The notes under the pieces: model-generated
Database searches by the model: none
What the model saw: only the letters and a program-made list of their open reading frames with translations
Told to the model about the DNA's origin: nothing
Program-made: the position numbers and the translations under genes
NCBI GenBank assembly: GCA_025618425.1
Contig: CM046836.1
Coordinates: 11,586,061 to 11,650,060, forward strand
DNA length: 64,000 bases
Source of the DNA: Heliocidaris tuberculata
Taxonomy: Eukaryota > Echinodermata > Echinoidea > Camarodonta > Echinometridae
Reading direction: 5' to 3'
Shown: positions 25,395-38,690 of the stretch, piece after piece
How positions within the stretch are numbered: the first letter of the stretch is position 1
Layout of the letters: every line of letters starts with the position of its first letter

Positions 25395-25653
25395 TAAATC
25401 TTGGTGAAAATCTCTTGAAATGAACAGCACTGCACAAAAATGGGTTTGTGGGGCTATAATTATGTGGAATGAAAGTTTGGTCCAAACTGTTAGGCTATTT
25501 TGCGTCATATATCGAAAATCAGGGCATTTAAAGAGCAATCTTTTTCGGGGGACATGTCTACTATGATACTCTTCCACAACGACATAAAAATAATGAGAAA
25601 GCTCACAAATTATGTTTCACCTTTATCATAACTCAACCTGCTCTTTAAGTCGC
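25395..25653 (+). mobile_element. Dispersed repeat family, copy 1
   Basis: It shares long diverged stretches (aagagcaatctttttcgg, gagaaagctcacaaatta) with 41278-41660 and, inverted, with 42834-43300. The right end reads caacctgctctttaag, the inverted-repeat type end described at 42834. It is non-coding. Confidence 0.7.
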
Positions 25654-26146
25654 CAAGCAGGTGATCGCAGTCTATCGAACTATCTTTTGATCTGATAATG
25701 GTACATTAGGTGGCGAAAAATAAGCCAGCTTTAACCAGATAAATCTTTGGCACCTCCAAATCGTATGGTTAAACGATGGCAATGCAGTAGAAACGTACTG
25801 TAATGCCGGATGTTGCATTAAGTATTTCATTGTCTGACTCAAAATCTGAACCAGCCTGTGCTATCAGTCATCAAAATCCCAGCCAGTCCTGTCATGCTGC
25901 AGGGAAAAAACAAATCTTACAAGTGAATAATTATTTTCCTTATTTCACTCCCGACAAACGCATCTTGAATTTGATTCTAAACGACTGTACAGATTTTTTA
26001 AAAATAGATTTCACAGTAAACTCACAATATAATAACCGCCAGTCTCATTTTATTTGTTAAGACCGCTGAAAATATTGATTAAACTGATTGTCTTGAATTT
26101 TTCTCTCCTAATACGATAAAAAGTCTTACTAACTGTCTCATGGGAT

Positions 26147-26150
<4 letters not shown>

Positions 26151-26189
<39 letters not shown>
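26151..26189. repeat. Poly(T) run, 39 bases
   Basis: Read on the minus strand it is a poly(A) tail-like run and could mark the 3' end of a minus-strand retro-insertion. No body was recognised next to it. Confidence 0.9.
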
Positions 26190-26192
<3 letters not shown>

Positions 26193-26361
26193 CCATGTAT
26201 TTTTTCTTCTTCAAGAATTATGTGATACTGATAATTCTAGCAAGTTATCTATTATTTTTGCTCATACCGAACGACAGTTTTATATTTAATGGGGGAGGGA
26301 TTGACTCTTTGATTTACAAAGTTATTTTCGACAATTATACGATAAACAATATACATTTGGA

Positions 26362-26620
26362 CAGTGGCGTATGGTAAGTCAGGTTATCGAGAGAGCACTA
26401 GTGTCATGGGGAGGGTACCGGTATACTTGACGCATGCATGAAATGTGAATTAACAAGGGCAGTGATTAGGGGGGAGGGTGTGGGATGGGTCCTATTCGGC
26501 TTCTTTTTATCTCCCTATCCCCCATCCCATTCTTTTCAGCATCACGTATGTATCGTTTGAAGCAAAATATTCAAATGCGTTTGCTCACGCACCCCATCTT
26601 GAAGAAAGATGGATGCCCGT
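26362..26620 (+). mobile_element. Diverged CAGTGGCG-type hAT-like MITE, right end unclear
   Basis: It starts cagtggcgtatgg. Its inner part (ggggggagggtgtggga..., cttctttttatctccctatccccc) resembles the element at 47434-47692. The right inverted end could not be identified, so it is decayed or truncated. Confidence 0.45.
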
Positions 26621-28970
26621 GCTCAGTATCAAATCTATCGTGAATGTTTTAGAATATTTCATTTAAAAAAAAAAATCAAAACTGTACAGATGCCAAATCC
26701 AATTTTGCAGTTGCTAAGGGAAACCGTTCCAAAAATACTCAATAACAAGGCCATTGCTCTAAAAAAAAAAGGCAACCACGTAGGCTAAGCAATCCATCTC
26801 ATACAAGTCATGCTCTTGTTTGCAGCTTGAGCTGAAACCTGTAGCCTGAGTTCAGGACAAAATCTTTTCCCACATCTATAAACTACCATAGATTTCACGT
26901 AGCCTTTATCAGAGATTCCTTCAACTGAATTTAACAAGGTTAAAATGAAGGAAAGAAGATCAGATGAGTTAATCTGCCTTCTAAGCTAATAATTCAAACG
27001 TCATTTTTATACATGAATTGAATAAATTGTATTAATAAAGCCTGGGAAATAGGGTACCAATGTCTGAAGCTGCAGCTCGGTATACGGTAATAGCAGATCA
27101 AATGTTTGCTCACCCGGGCTACATGGCGACTAGCTATGTGAGGTATGAGCCGAGATCGTAATGCAATAGTACCCAAGATATCACATTTAAAAATAAAGGT
27201 GGAGGGATTTCAAAGCCAATGGCGAGATGCTTGTATAGCAGTGGCAATGGCATGGAGCATGATGGTTAAAAGTAACAATGAGTTCTGGGAATGAAACTGC
27301 ATTTTGAAGAAAAAAAAATTGTGTATACTAATACGTCACTTTAAATTGTATTTTCTTCGTAAATCACAAGAATATTTCACTGCATGTGCTTTGGGAAGTA
27401 TTTTGATATGTAACTGTAAAAGCATTCAAAATATTTAGAAGGTTACCCATTTCATACACCTGGATCGAGAGAGGCGATTGCAGATGAATGCCTTATGTAT
27501 GAGTATGAGTATTACTGTGCTAGGCCATTCGATCCTACGACCTAACCATTGAAAGTCATATGAACCACTCTCCACAGGACAGAATAGACATACACGCCTC
27601 TTGTGTACTCATTTTCCTTTCCACAAAAAAAGTAAAAGTAAAATTGAATAACTTGTTTCATCAACATTTTCACTGCTTAAATTTCATTCTATATCATAGT
27701 GAAGTCATGCATGCAGTCTATATAGATGAATATAACATTTTAAAAGATGACAAAGCAAAGCAAAAAGCCACAAAAATGTCAGACGACTGTATGTAAACTG
27801 TGGTCATGGTGGTGATGTGCAATTCGCCTATCGATAAACGATATACCAGTTATTGGGAAGTAAGAGCGGTATCATTGACGCTATCATAAATAAATGCCAA
27901 TCAAAGCTAGACAAGCTTGTATTCATTTCGTATCATGTTCAAGTTTACGTGTTAGGTAACAAACCACACATGACAGATACGTGCAAATTTTGGGAATAGA
28001 GAGATACTCTTTTTCTTATAAAACAAGCCCCAAATTCCTTTCATTTTAGACATGACATTACGCCTATAATATTGCACTGACAAGGGCCCGGGGGCAAGAG
28101 TTTCGAAACAAACTAGGGGAAATGAAATTTATAAAAGTAGAGAAATGAAAATAAAAAGATAAAAATAATGTAAGGAGAAGCAGATGACAAGATTGAAAGG
28201 ATAAGAAGTGAAGCAGGTCATGGGTTGGAGCCACCGCAGGGCATTAATGTCATTTGCCACTCTCCACCCAGGTGACTTAAATGGGCACCAAGTAGAAAGG
28301 ACTTCCGTGAACAGGTCGAATGTTGTGAGAACCGTAATAAGTAGCCTTATATGTTGGAGCGCCTGGAACACTATTCGTGGTGGATTATGAGCGTTATGAA
28401 AAAGACAAAATTTTAAAGACTTTTTATGGAAGCCGTCTGAAAAATGTTTGCAACCGTATTTCGTATCAATATATTATGATATGGAGAAGAAGACTGAAGA
28501 GAATAAGGTATTATTAGTCGAATATTGGACACGATAAGGAAAGCTTGGAGAATGTATATTTGAATCCATCGAAAACTGACGACGATTATGAAAGCAAAGG
28601 AACTCGATGGTCAGTGATCTCACATCACCCAGTCCTTCTAATTTATTATCAATATGAAGAAACTGATGCGTGTTCAGCATTTCAGTGTCGCCTGGTTTTC
28701 AGATCAACGGGTCGTGTTGCACATAACATAACACAGCCGTCTCATGTAGCGTTTGTCCTTGTTTTTTCTGATCTTGAAAATATTGACATGAACAAGGTTA
28801 CATTGTCTTTTGTCCTATAACAGTCAAGATAGTACACGACATGGATTTCATTCTTATATTCTTTGTTAGCATGGTTAGCGTGAGTTAAATTGAATTTCAG
28901 TTGTTTTTTAAAATTAATTTCATATTGGAGAACATACTGCACCTAGTAATCATAATAGTTACGTATATTT
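26621..28970. other. Gene-free stretch
   Basis: AT-rich, no recognised repeat or exon. The small ORFs at 27560, 28208 and 28545 have no family signal. Confidence 0.4.
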
Positions 28971-28971
28971 A

Positions 28972-29165
28972 CTATATGATATATAATTATCCTCTCTTTA
29001 GCTTTATTTAAAGCGACATTTTATGAGTTTAAGCTTTAGCCATCTGTCCCAGATATTTCAGTTCAATTCAGTTCAATTATATTTAATATTTGATATAGAA
29101 TCCCCTCTCTAGTTTTTTTAAAGTGACATTTTATAAGTTCAATCTTCAGCCATCTGTCCCAATTT
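28972..29165. repeat. Tandem duplication, period about 110 bp
   Basis: Two copies of a block containing gacattttat(g/a)agtt and agccatctgtccc, the second starting near 29083. Confidence 0.75.
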
Positions 29166-29551
29166 TGTAGGAATGCTTTTCGAATCCTGTATTTTGACAT
29201 GTTTTGCTTTGTTGCGCTTTTCTCAATATGCGTAGGAATTTTTTTTACAAACTTAGAGTCACCTCATTCGAAAATTTCATTAGATCGTGCAGAGTTACTT
29301 CAGTTTTCTCCCGATGCTTAATCTTACACATCAAATCATGAAACGCTCAATGATCATGTTGAAAAAAGTCACGACATCTTAAAGACGGTTTGGATTTCTG
29401 ATGTAGTGAGGAAAAAACTACTTAGAATCCATTAATACTTTACGCTGGATGTGCAGGGCCATGCAAGAATTATATCTGCCAAACAACTTTTATTGAAAAT
29501 ATAGACATGATAGAGGAGCAGAGTAATAAGACAAGGAAGATGGAGAGGTCT

Positions 29552-29689
29552 GGGGAGCGTTTCATCAAGTGTTTTGTCAGTGATTTTTACCGACAAATTT
29601 GCTCTCAGCCAATCAGATGCAAGGATTTCCGTAGCTTATAACAGTTGTCGGTAAAAATCACTGACAAAACACTTGATGAAACGCTCCCC
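29552..29689. mobile_element. Near-perfect palindromic MITE, 138 bp
   Basis: Arms of 44 bp (29552-29595 and 29646-29689) are exact or nearly exact reverse complements: ggggagcgtttcatcaagtg at one end, cacttgatgaaacgctcccc at the other. The middle reads ccaatcagatgcaagg. A diverged relative lies at 53597-53733. Confidence 0.9.
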
Positions 29690-31186
29690 TGGCTGAATGT
29701 TTTATCAGTAGAGGTTAGTCCCATATGTCATGTATGTGCATATAATGTCTATTAATATTCTCAGTGTTCATTAATTCTTAGCAAGCTTTCGTAATTTTCG
29801 TTTGAAACAAACTTGAATACTTCTTGCTGGTTCTAACTTCCTAGTAGACTTACTGCTTGATAAATAAAATAGAATGACTGTTTCCTTTGAAATTCAATTT
29901 CATTCCCTGAACTCAAGATTAACCTACCTTTAAAATTCGGCATGATTCACAGTTCGAATAACAATAAGAAAGTCGTTCTTCACCGATCGCGGTCAAATTG
30001 TCACGTTCCATCGTAGCCGCGATTATAACCGTCAAAAGGGATCAACAACACCGAACTCTTGCCTTTTCATCATTTGAGACGGTGATGAATATCATTTTAA
30101 TTCCGATTCGAACAATGAACCAACACCTGTATACAGAGTCAACCACCGTGAGATGTAGATTAATACCCTTTTAAAGGTAATCTTTGAGTTTGGGTGATAG
30201 AAGTGCACTTCGAACGACGGAGAGACTAGATAAAAGGGCACTCATCAGTGTGAGTGTCATGTGCTCACGCAGACGTTGGGTCGATTGGACGAACAAACAT
30301 GTGAATTTCCGAAAATTTCCGCATATATATAGCTTACACAGAAATGCACAAACATCTCTGTATGTGCACATACTGTTCTAATTTTATTTGTGAACCAACT
30401 TGATTTCCTCATTTTTCTTTGGTCATTTCTGAGCTATTATACATTTCCCAGCAAATTCGTTCGACAAATACCATCTATTTTATTGAAAAATTTTATATAT
30501 ATATTTAGACTTTTTTATATTCTGTGATATGTTTTGTGTTTCGTTGTTAACATAATTCTAGATAACATTTGCCCTATTTAAGTACTAACAATGAACTTGT
30601 ACCTGCACAGAGCAGACAAGCAAGACGTTTGATACAGACTGTTCAACCCGATCATGATGCCGTCCCTAATTAGGAATGATCGTAGCAAAGGTTTCACGAA
30701 TTGAGGTGTAATTCGATTGATTTTTGTATTACACTGACATGGTGATCTAATTATTAGCTTTTTACCACCTTCGAAACGACATAATTGTCACGAATAGAAT
30801 GGTTTGTGGATTTGTGAATGTGTAATTATGACTTGACACACAGATGTAGTTGTGTATAATTGTATTATTTAGGTACAGTGTCGTTTTTTGTTGTTGGTGT
30901 AATTCACTTACACATACATGACATATAATAACAGCAGTTATTTTGGGTGTGAGCACTTCAGAATATTTATTGCGCCCTACCATATTTTTGATGTTAATGG
31001 GATAATTTTATAATTTGATCTTAACATTTGGATGAGATTGCTGGCTTTGAAATTGAATGTTCATGAACATGGTTTTCATGAAAAAGGTGGAGACTAAGAC
31101 GAATAAGAAGAATTGGAGGATGAGGAGGAGAAGGAGGAGGAGGAGGAGAAGGAGAAGAAGGAAAAAAAGTATTAGTAATAGTATAT
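29690..31186. other. Gene-free stretch
   Basis: AT-rich, with no exon, RNA gene or repeat that I can support. A purine-rich GGA/GAA stretch begins near 31090. Confidence 0.4.
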
Positions 31187-31187
31187 T

Positions 31188-31232
<45 letters not shown>

Positions 31233-31653
31233 ATGGAAGAAGAAGAAGAAGAAGAAGAAGAAGAAGAAGAAGAAGAAGAAGAAGAAGAAGAAGAAGAAGA
31301 AGAAGAAGAAGAAGAAGAAGAAGAAGAAGAAGAAGAAGAAAAGAAGAAAGAAGAAGAGAAGAAGAAGAAGAAGAGAAGAAGAAGAAGAAGAAGAAGAAGA
31401 AGAAGAAGAAGAAGAAGAAGAAGAAGAAGAAGAAAGAAGAAGAAGAAGAAGAAGAAGAAGAAGAAGAAGAAGAAGAAGAAGAAGAAGAAGAAGAAGAAGA
31501 AGAAGAAGAAGAAGAAGAAGAAGAAGAAGAAGAAGAAGAAGAAGAAGAAGAAGAAGAAGAAGAAGAAGAAGAAGAAGAAGAAGAAGAAGAAGAAGAAGAA
31601 GAAGAAGAAGAAGAAGAAGAAGAGAAGAAGAAGAAGAAGAAGAAGAAGAAGAA
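31187..31653. repeat. (TAG)n followed by about 420 bp of (GAA)n
   Basis: (TAG)n covers 31187-31232, then (GAA)n with very few interruptions runs 31235-31653. All three frames on both strands stay open here (poly-E/K/R or poly-S/F/L), so the long ORFs are not genes. Confidence 0.98.
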
Positions 31654-34233
31654 GGATTCCAAAGGAAAAAAACGGAGACGAAGAAAGGAAAAACTGTTCA
31701 TGACTACCCTCTACACCTGCTTGGAAGATGCATGCTTTCACAGTAAGATAGTGTTACATTGACATAACACAAATATAACTGGTGATGAAGCAGTTTTGAT
31801 CCATGCTAAGAAATTCAATATATATTTGGTGGGTGTCAGTGTATTTAGCCATGTCACATTATGCAGATGTTAACAGAAGGTGAAAACGAGTGGAATGAAC
31901 TGGAATGAATACCGTGACGTTTGAAAATATTCAACGTGAACAAAAATCAACGCACGGCTCTTTAATAGTTGAACGAATACACATGTGTCTTTTCTCCACA
32001 TAAATATCTGCATTGGGAGTGTTAAGTATCCATTTCATACTGTTATTGTACCATTATACCTTTTAAATGAAATAGATATCATCGCATTTTCATACTAATT
32101 ATTTTGCGTCAATATAGACGTAATAATAATAATGATAATATTACCTTCACCACCTGTTCAACAATTTACGTGATGCATAATCTGATAATAGTATTTCATT
32201 CGGCTTCTACCATGTCTACGATAATAAATGCGCAGTAAAATATTCATTTTTTTATATAGCTCTACTCAACGCATATTTGCATTATGATTACAAAACTGAG
32301 CAGCTGTTGTATAAATTGCATTAGAGATGTGCAATTTGGAATGCAAATGGTTATCATTCCTCAAATTTGCGGCTATACTCCAAATCTCCCTTATGGGTAG
32401 GGCGCGGCAATAAAGGGCACGGGATCTCTTCGAAGGAATATTGACAAGCTATACAGCCGATCAATTTGCTCTAATAACATTCTGAAAATAACTGAATGCA
32501 TAAATTCCTAGAAAACAAGTTTTTGACTTAGATTTCATAATGCAGTCGTTGAAGTTAAGAAACACCCAGTGATTTTCTTTGGGGATTTCTCTGGCTTGGT
32601 TGACACGGTTTCTTTGAACCTAAACAAATATTTTGCAATTCCCCATAGCAAAGTGTATGGTAATAATTATGTTAATTTCAGAGGAAAAGAATACACTCGT
32701 ATTCTTCAACCATGTTGGGCGCAGATTTTCCGCTCTATATGAATTACAATGTTTGAAACTAGGTTTTGCGTTATTCTTTGTAATCTCGGAATTCATGTTT
32801 GAACATGGACGTGGACACGCATTACTTCCCTCGAGACTAACACATTTCATCCGACCTGTTTACCGTAAAATCGACGGATATTATTAAGGTTACGTGCCTA
32901 TCTACGAATCTTAGTACAAAAAATACATAATTCCACGTCCAAACTTTAACCCCCAGACGATAGAAACGCACAACATGGGGGCAAGGCGCGTCGGAATTGG
33001 ACCCCCAAATCACGATTTTTCCTGTAATCGTTGCCGCTAGTGAAGTGCATTGGTGGACCTCCCTATTCAAGGTGTTTTCTAACCAAACTTTCAGCCACAA
33101 AGACGGGGATAATGTTTAGTTTACCTCAGGGTATCACGCTCCCGTACAGAGGACCATGTTGTACCTCAACAAACACACCCCCTTTTCTCACTTTCCAACC
33201 CCATTTAGCACTCAGAATTTCCTTTTTTTTTTAAAGGTTGGAGGTGCATTAATGCGCAGATGCCCCTACCAGCGGTCCACCTGTCGTTACCATAACAACA
33301 CCCCTCTCAATCACACCACCAGCAGCTTTTTATGTCATGTTTTTATCCTTGGTATATCATGATCATCAACAGTATTTCACCAATATTCTGTAAAATGATA
33401 TTCAACAGCATTATTACCATCACCATCATTATCGCCATCGCCATCCTCATTATCGTCATCCTCCTCAATTATTGACTGATTGGTTAGTCTTCAGCCAATC
33501 TGTATAAAAAGAAATCACGACAGAAGGGACATATCAATTGATAACCTATCTGAAGGAATGGCAAAATTGCCGTCATCAGCATTAAACTTGTAGGCCTAAA
33601 GCATGGAGCTAAGAACATTGGCATCCTTGTCTTTCAGTGTCGTGACTATTCGAAGCCATACTTAGAAATGTCAAAACAGATTATCCTCTAAAAAAGACGA
33701 CGTGCACTGGCTAAGCTTGTATAATAATTTTATACACAAACACTATTCATTTATTGTGTTTATAGGTTAGTAAGAAGTCTGGTAAGGCACGTCCTCATAT
33801 TTTGAAAAATGGGACCTATTGAATAAATCTTCACGACGATTTTAGAAATTTAGATTGACCTCGTCTTTAGAACTATCGAATGAAACGATTACCGTGCAAC
33901 AACAAGGGCCAACGTCACACAGATTTTACATACTTTTTAGAATGAAATGGTCCAAATTTGCTTTGCGAAGTTTCCAAGTAACATGTCATGTTGTAAAACA
34001 GCTTGGAGCGACTTTTCTCTGGTTGGTATAGGAAACACCGTCTCTTTAAGGCGTGTGAGAGATTTCAACATTTTTGTTCGCATTTTCTTTCAAACTTGAA
34101 AGCGACTGTAGAAGGAGCAACACAAAGCCCCATTTTGGATGTAATCACCACAAGGCCTCACTTCAAAACAGTAATTGTTCTCGTGCTTTTTACATAGGTT
34201 CGTTCTTCTTTGTCCCCCCTCTCTCTGTACTTT

Positions 34234-34270
<37 letters not shown>

Positions 34271-34548
34271 AATAAAGGAATATAAATGTACTCCTATCAC
34301 CATTTTCCTGACAGTTATCACACAATTTTGGGATGAAAGGAGAGAAAGTCTTTACTGGCGAAACACGAGAAACATTTTTCGAAATCTATACGTAGGTATA
34401 CAATATCCGTCTCTTTTGCCGAATACCGTCCATATTGACGGTCGCAATGGTAAACTTGACTTGGTCTGACTGCGGGATTTCATACAGGCATAAGGGGCAA
34501 ATAATAACAATTTATTCCAGCTCTTCCTATTTGTTTATAGGGGGCGCC
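31654..34548. other. Gene-free stretch
   Basis: AT-rich. There is a trinucleotide-like cat/atc stretch near 33410-33470 and a (CT)n block at 34241-34270. ORFs at 32633 and 34074 show no family features. Confidence 0.4.
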
Positions 34549-34742
34549 GACATTTGCTCCTGCGACATTTGCTCCACAGTCCATATCTCGAAAGGTCACG
34601 GGTTAAGGTCAAGGTCATGATTTATTTTTTTGTTCAGGACAATGTGAAGATTATGATGAGGGTTAGGGTTAGGTTTAGGTTTAGGTTTATAGGATTAACA
34701 TGGCAAAGTTAGACCGGAGCAATTGTCGCAGGAGCAAATGTC
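34549..34742. mobile_element. TIR element with ends GACATTTGCTCCTGCGACA and an internal telomere-like array
   Basis: The left end gacatttgctcctgcgaca continues as tttgctcc. The right end, reverse complemented, is gacatttgctcctgcgaca followed by attgctccgg, so the terminal repeats are about 27 bp. The inside has a ggttagggttaggtttaggt stretch at 34660-34689. It is 194 bp and non-coding. Confidence 0.85.
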
Positions 34743-35638
34743 ATACATCCATTTTTTGAGAACAGCAATCATGTCTTCGGTGTAGGCCTATAGCATGTAT
34801 AGTTTGGTGACGGATGAGTTGATAGAATAAAGTGAACTCATCTAAGCTCCAATATGTACAATGCGAGAGGCTCACGGCTCGTTCCAGTAATGGAAAGATG
34901 CTCAGTCTCCGCCTGGTCAAGGTTTTTCCATGCATTGCAAGTCATCTGTTTGTGTCCTCGTATTCTATTGTAGGCATTACACTCACACAATATTTGATTT
35001 TATTGGGGGAAAACAACATTTAAGCGATCTTATATTTTGGCGGCACTTGACCTAGCAAATCTGGCCTTTTCTCATTCCATCGCTGGCTGGCTGGGACGGT
35101 ATTGTATTGTACATTATAACGAAAATGATTCAGTCAATGATAATGATGTTGTGGATTTGAAGATGGACAGAAGAATGCTGTCTGAAGAACGGGATACAAT
35201 TTCATATTCGGATTTCGAAAAGGGAGAAAATCATAAAGAAAACATGTATATGAATAATTCAGACAAGATTTGGTAAGTGAAAACAAGCTTGGATCTTCTT
35301 GAGGAAGAGTCTTCCACATTGTTGTTGGCATTAACACTTATTTTGAAAGATACAGGAAGGAACCGAGTATCAAGCGATAACACAGCAACATCTGCTTATT
35401 TTTATACGATTCGAATTAACTTCTATTAAACATATTAAATGTATTACTATCAGTTGTCATATTTCTTTTCCACTTGTTGGCACATTTTGCATCATATAGC
35501 AATAATCTATAGATTGAATTCACATACCACCCCTTGGCTGTTTGTATAAACGTTTTCAAAACTGTGCCAATCAAATTTAGTTAGTTTGTGCTTAATAGTC
35601 AGATAATCGTGGAAGGAATGGGCGAGAAAGGAGAGATA

Positions 35639-35905
35639 TATAGATAGATAGAGAGAGAGAGAGAGGGGGGGGGGGGGGGAGGAGGGAGGGAGGAGTGGAA
35701 AGAGAGAGGGGGAACAGATGACGAGAGTGGGATTAGAATATAGAGAAGAATAGAGAGTTGGAGAGAAGGAGAGAGAGAGAGAGAAAGAGAGAGAGAGGGA
35801 GAAGATGATGGCTAGAGGAGGCAGAGAGAATGGGAATGAGAGAATTAGGAACAGAAACAGAGAGAAACAGGCAGAGGGAGAGAGAGAGAGAGAGAGAGAG
35901 GACGG
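35639..35905. repeat. GA-rich compound microsatellite with a G-run
   Basis: (GA)n, a G-run at about 35665-35680, then imperfect GA/GGA to 35905. The minus-strand ORF across it (Ser/Leu/Pro-rich) is compositional. Confidence 0.9.
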
Positions 35906-38646
35906 ATGGAACAGCAGGAAGTATATAGGGACAAACAATATCCTCCGATATCGAGCATCGATTTTAACAGCAGACCTCAGACACTCAAAGGGTGATCGAT
36001 CTCTCTGTTAATCGTGATACTGAATCTCTGTCAAAGGAATACACCTTTATCCTTTGGATTTGGATGTCAAACCCGACATCAAATCACCTGCCCTTATAAT
36101 ATCCAATGATACCTCAAACTGAGGTTCCATAAGCATGATAAGCCGTCGCTTTTAACTATGGTTGTCATACGACACAGTTTACTCAGACGACAATGCCTCC
36201 CAAATCGTATACGTTTCGTCTTCTGCATTACATTGCAACCTTTTTCTGCCATTGTAGGGATTTCTCATGCCTTCCTCTTCTTTGTATCGATGTCAAACAT
36301 AACTATTCACGATAATCCGGTACATATCATACAATATAGCTGCGGTGAGGATCGGTAATTTTGTTCTTTTTAGTTCTGATCTTATTTTAGGTACGGCCAA
36401 GAACACGAACACGAAGCCATCAAGTACTATTTGTATGACATCAATGTTCTCTTCTTTATCTAAAATATAGTTTCTTTAAAAAAAATCAGATTATGGGTGT
36501 ATTCTCTAGCCAACTAATGAGTCAAAAGCCCAAACCGTTGGCGTTGAATGAAGCAGCCCCTTAAATTTACATATTTAATCTTCAGAGTAGGCTATATCTT
36601 CCCTAACTTGATTTGAGAAAAGAGTCGACTTGCATTTTGTTTTATCTTCTACGATATAACATATTTACAGAAATATGTGCACGTTATTTCACGGTACACT
36701 TATGCTAGAGGTATCTGACACGTAAAAGGTGCTTTTATCGTCACTGTGACGTCTCTTACATTTTCGTCATCAGAACAAAAGTGACATTTTATTTGAGAAG
36801 TTTCCATCGCCTTTTCAGTTCCTGAACGTAAAACTTCAGTTCCTAATGATGATCATTAATACAAACACAAAACGTGAAGGGACTTATCAACTTGTGTTAT
36901 GATTACATAATAAGGCGCTTTTCAAGATGTAGAAAAGGGATAAATTCACATCGATATGTTTCCTCAAAACGCCCACACTGAGCGATCTGGCGAGGAATTC
37001 CCGAAAAAAAAAACATGTCGCGAGTACACCCCCCTTTCTCACAATCCTAGATCCGCCCCTCTTAATTATCTCTGGAAATTTGTATTATACCACAAACTTA
37101 GAAGGGTTATTGAAATTACATGAGGAAAATAGCTTCGCAAAACGTCTTGTTTAGAAGAATGCATAAATCGTCTTCTTATATAGTGATTCGAATGCTACCG
37201 CGTTATTAAACGCATTTTCTAAACATCATGTAACATTATCAGTGCAGTTTCTGCAATTTTGTGACCGATATCGTGAAGACATACTAGCTGTTTGTAAGGC
37301 AAACTGATGTCGCCTCAGCAAAGTGAATTTGTAAACGTCCTAACTGGGTATAGTTGTTGTTCTTCCACCAAGGAGAGCGATGGGGCATTTATCTAAAATT
37401 GGAATTCATCGAGCTAGACTATGTGTCTCAAGACGATGTTTGCTTTATTTGTTGAAGTTGAGTCGTTTTGAATATCACGCTCCGAGCGATCATCTTTATT
37501 TCATGGCGTTTGGAATTTTTTAACCCCGCGCACATGCACGGTCGAGACGGAGACGAAATTTTAGCCGGCAGATTAATCTCGCTTGTCCGGGTATTTAACA
37601 ACCTGGGTCGCACGATACGTCAATGATATTTTTAACCGTTATAATTATCATAAAATTCGACCACCATATGATGTGAATCTATATATTCCTTTGTGGCTAT
37701 GTTCGTTACATAAAACATAGGGTCACCAAAACATATGGATGCCTAGAGTAAAAAAATCATTTGTTTTCAAAGACACATTTGGGAAAGATTTGGCAAAGAT
37801 TTGTCAACGTCTTTATTTAATTTTTGTTTCCAAGTAAGCATTGAAAAAACATGTCGCTTTCCCCCTATAACGAATATTGAAGGATTATCATTTTGCTTGG
37901 AGCTCTTATGTCTATCTTTTAATTCCGAGAATGACAACATAATGCAAAAAGATACTGAGTCACTGGGGAAGTTTTTACCAGTATTAATATAACGATGCTA
38001 ACGAAGTATTGAAGGGCAGATTTTCTCTTTTCGCGAGCAGGATTATTGATTAATAAGTGAGGAGAAGTTTGTTTTATATGCCCCTCCAAAGATAACAAGA
38101 TGGATGTGAACCATAATGTTTTTATGCAATGACTCGTCACTAAACATAATGCCTCGATGCTGCATATATTTTGATTCATAAATGACAATATTTCACAGTT
38201 ATGTTCAATATTGGATGTTTTTGAAACCGTGGGGATTCATGAATCCTGTGGTGTGCCCCGGAGGAGCGATTATTTCACTAACGCGTTTTGCTCGTTAAGT
38301 TGTTTGGAGTTAGAAGAGAGAAAGGGATTATGTAGAGCTTGATATGAATGAAGACATGGGACATATGGAATGAAATATGATGCAGTGATAAAGAAATAGG
38401 AGATAAACAGACAGAGGGAGGGAGTGAGATAGAGAGAAGGGAAACAGAAAGAGGCTGATAGGGAAAAATAAATGGATTGTATAGGACTAAAGAAATTTCA
38501 TTAAAAACATTTGCATATTAGTGAGAGAATTGTAGCGAAAGGAAAAAAGGTGAGAGACTTTGAAAGAAATAGTTAAGAGAGAAAGAGATTAAGAGAAAGG
38601 AAAAGAAACTGAGAGAAGCGATCGTGAAAGGGAGGGAGGGAAGGCT

Positions 38647-38648
<2 letters not shown>
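35906..38648. other. Gene-free stretch, with the end of a possible short element near 37057
   Basis: No exon supported. At 36990-37057 a block ending ctagatccgcccct looks like one end of a short transposon. Its partner was not found. Confidence 0.35.

Positions 38649-38690
<42 letters not shown>
38649..38690. repeat. (GA)n with a terminal G-run
   Basis: About 15 GA units followed by ten Gs. Scattered GA-rich sequence continues to about 38910. Confidence 0.9.

Noticed and set aside
31021..31741. Long ORFs of up to 226 codons on both strands
   Set aside because: They read poly-Ser, Phe, Leu, Glu, Lys or Arg because (GAA)n has no stop in any frame. This is a microsatellite.
34660..34689. Chromosome end
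   Set aside because: The telomere-like array is only about 30 bp and lies inside a TIR element.
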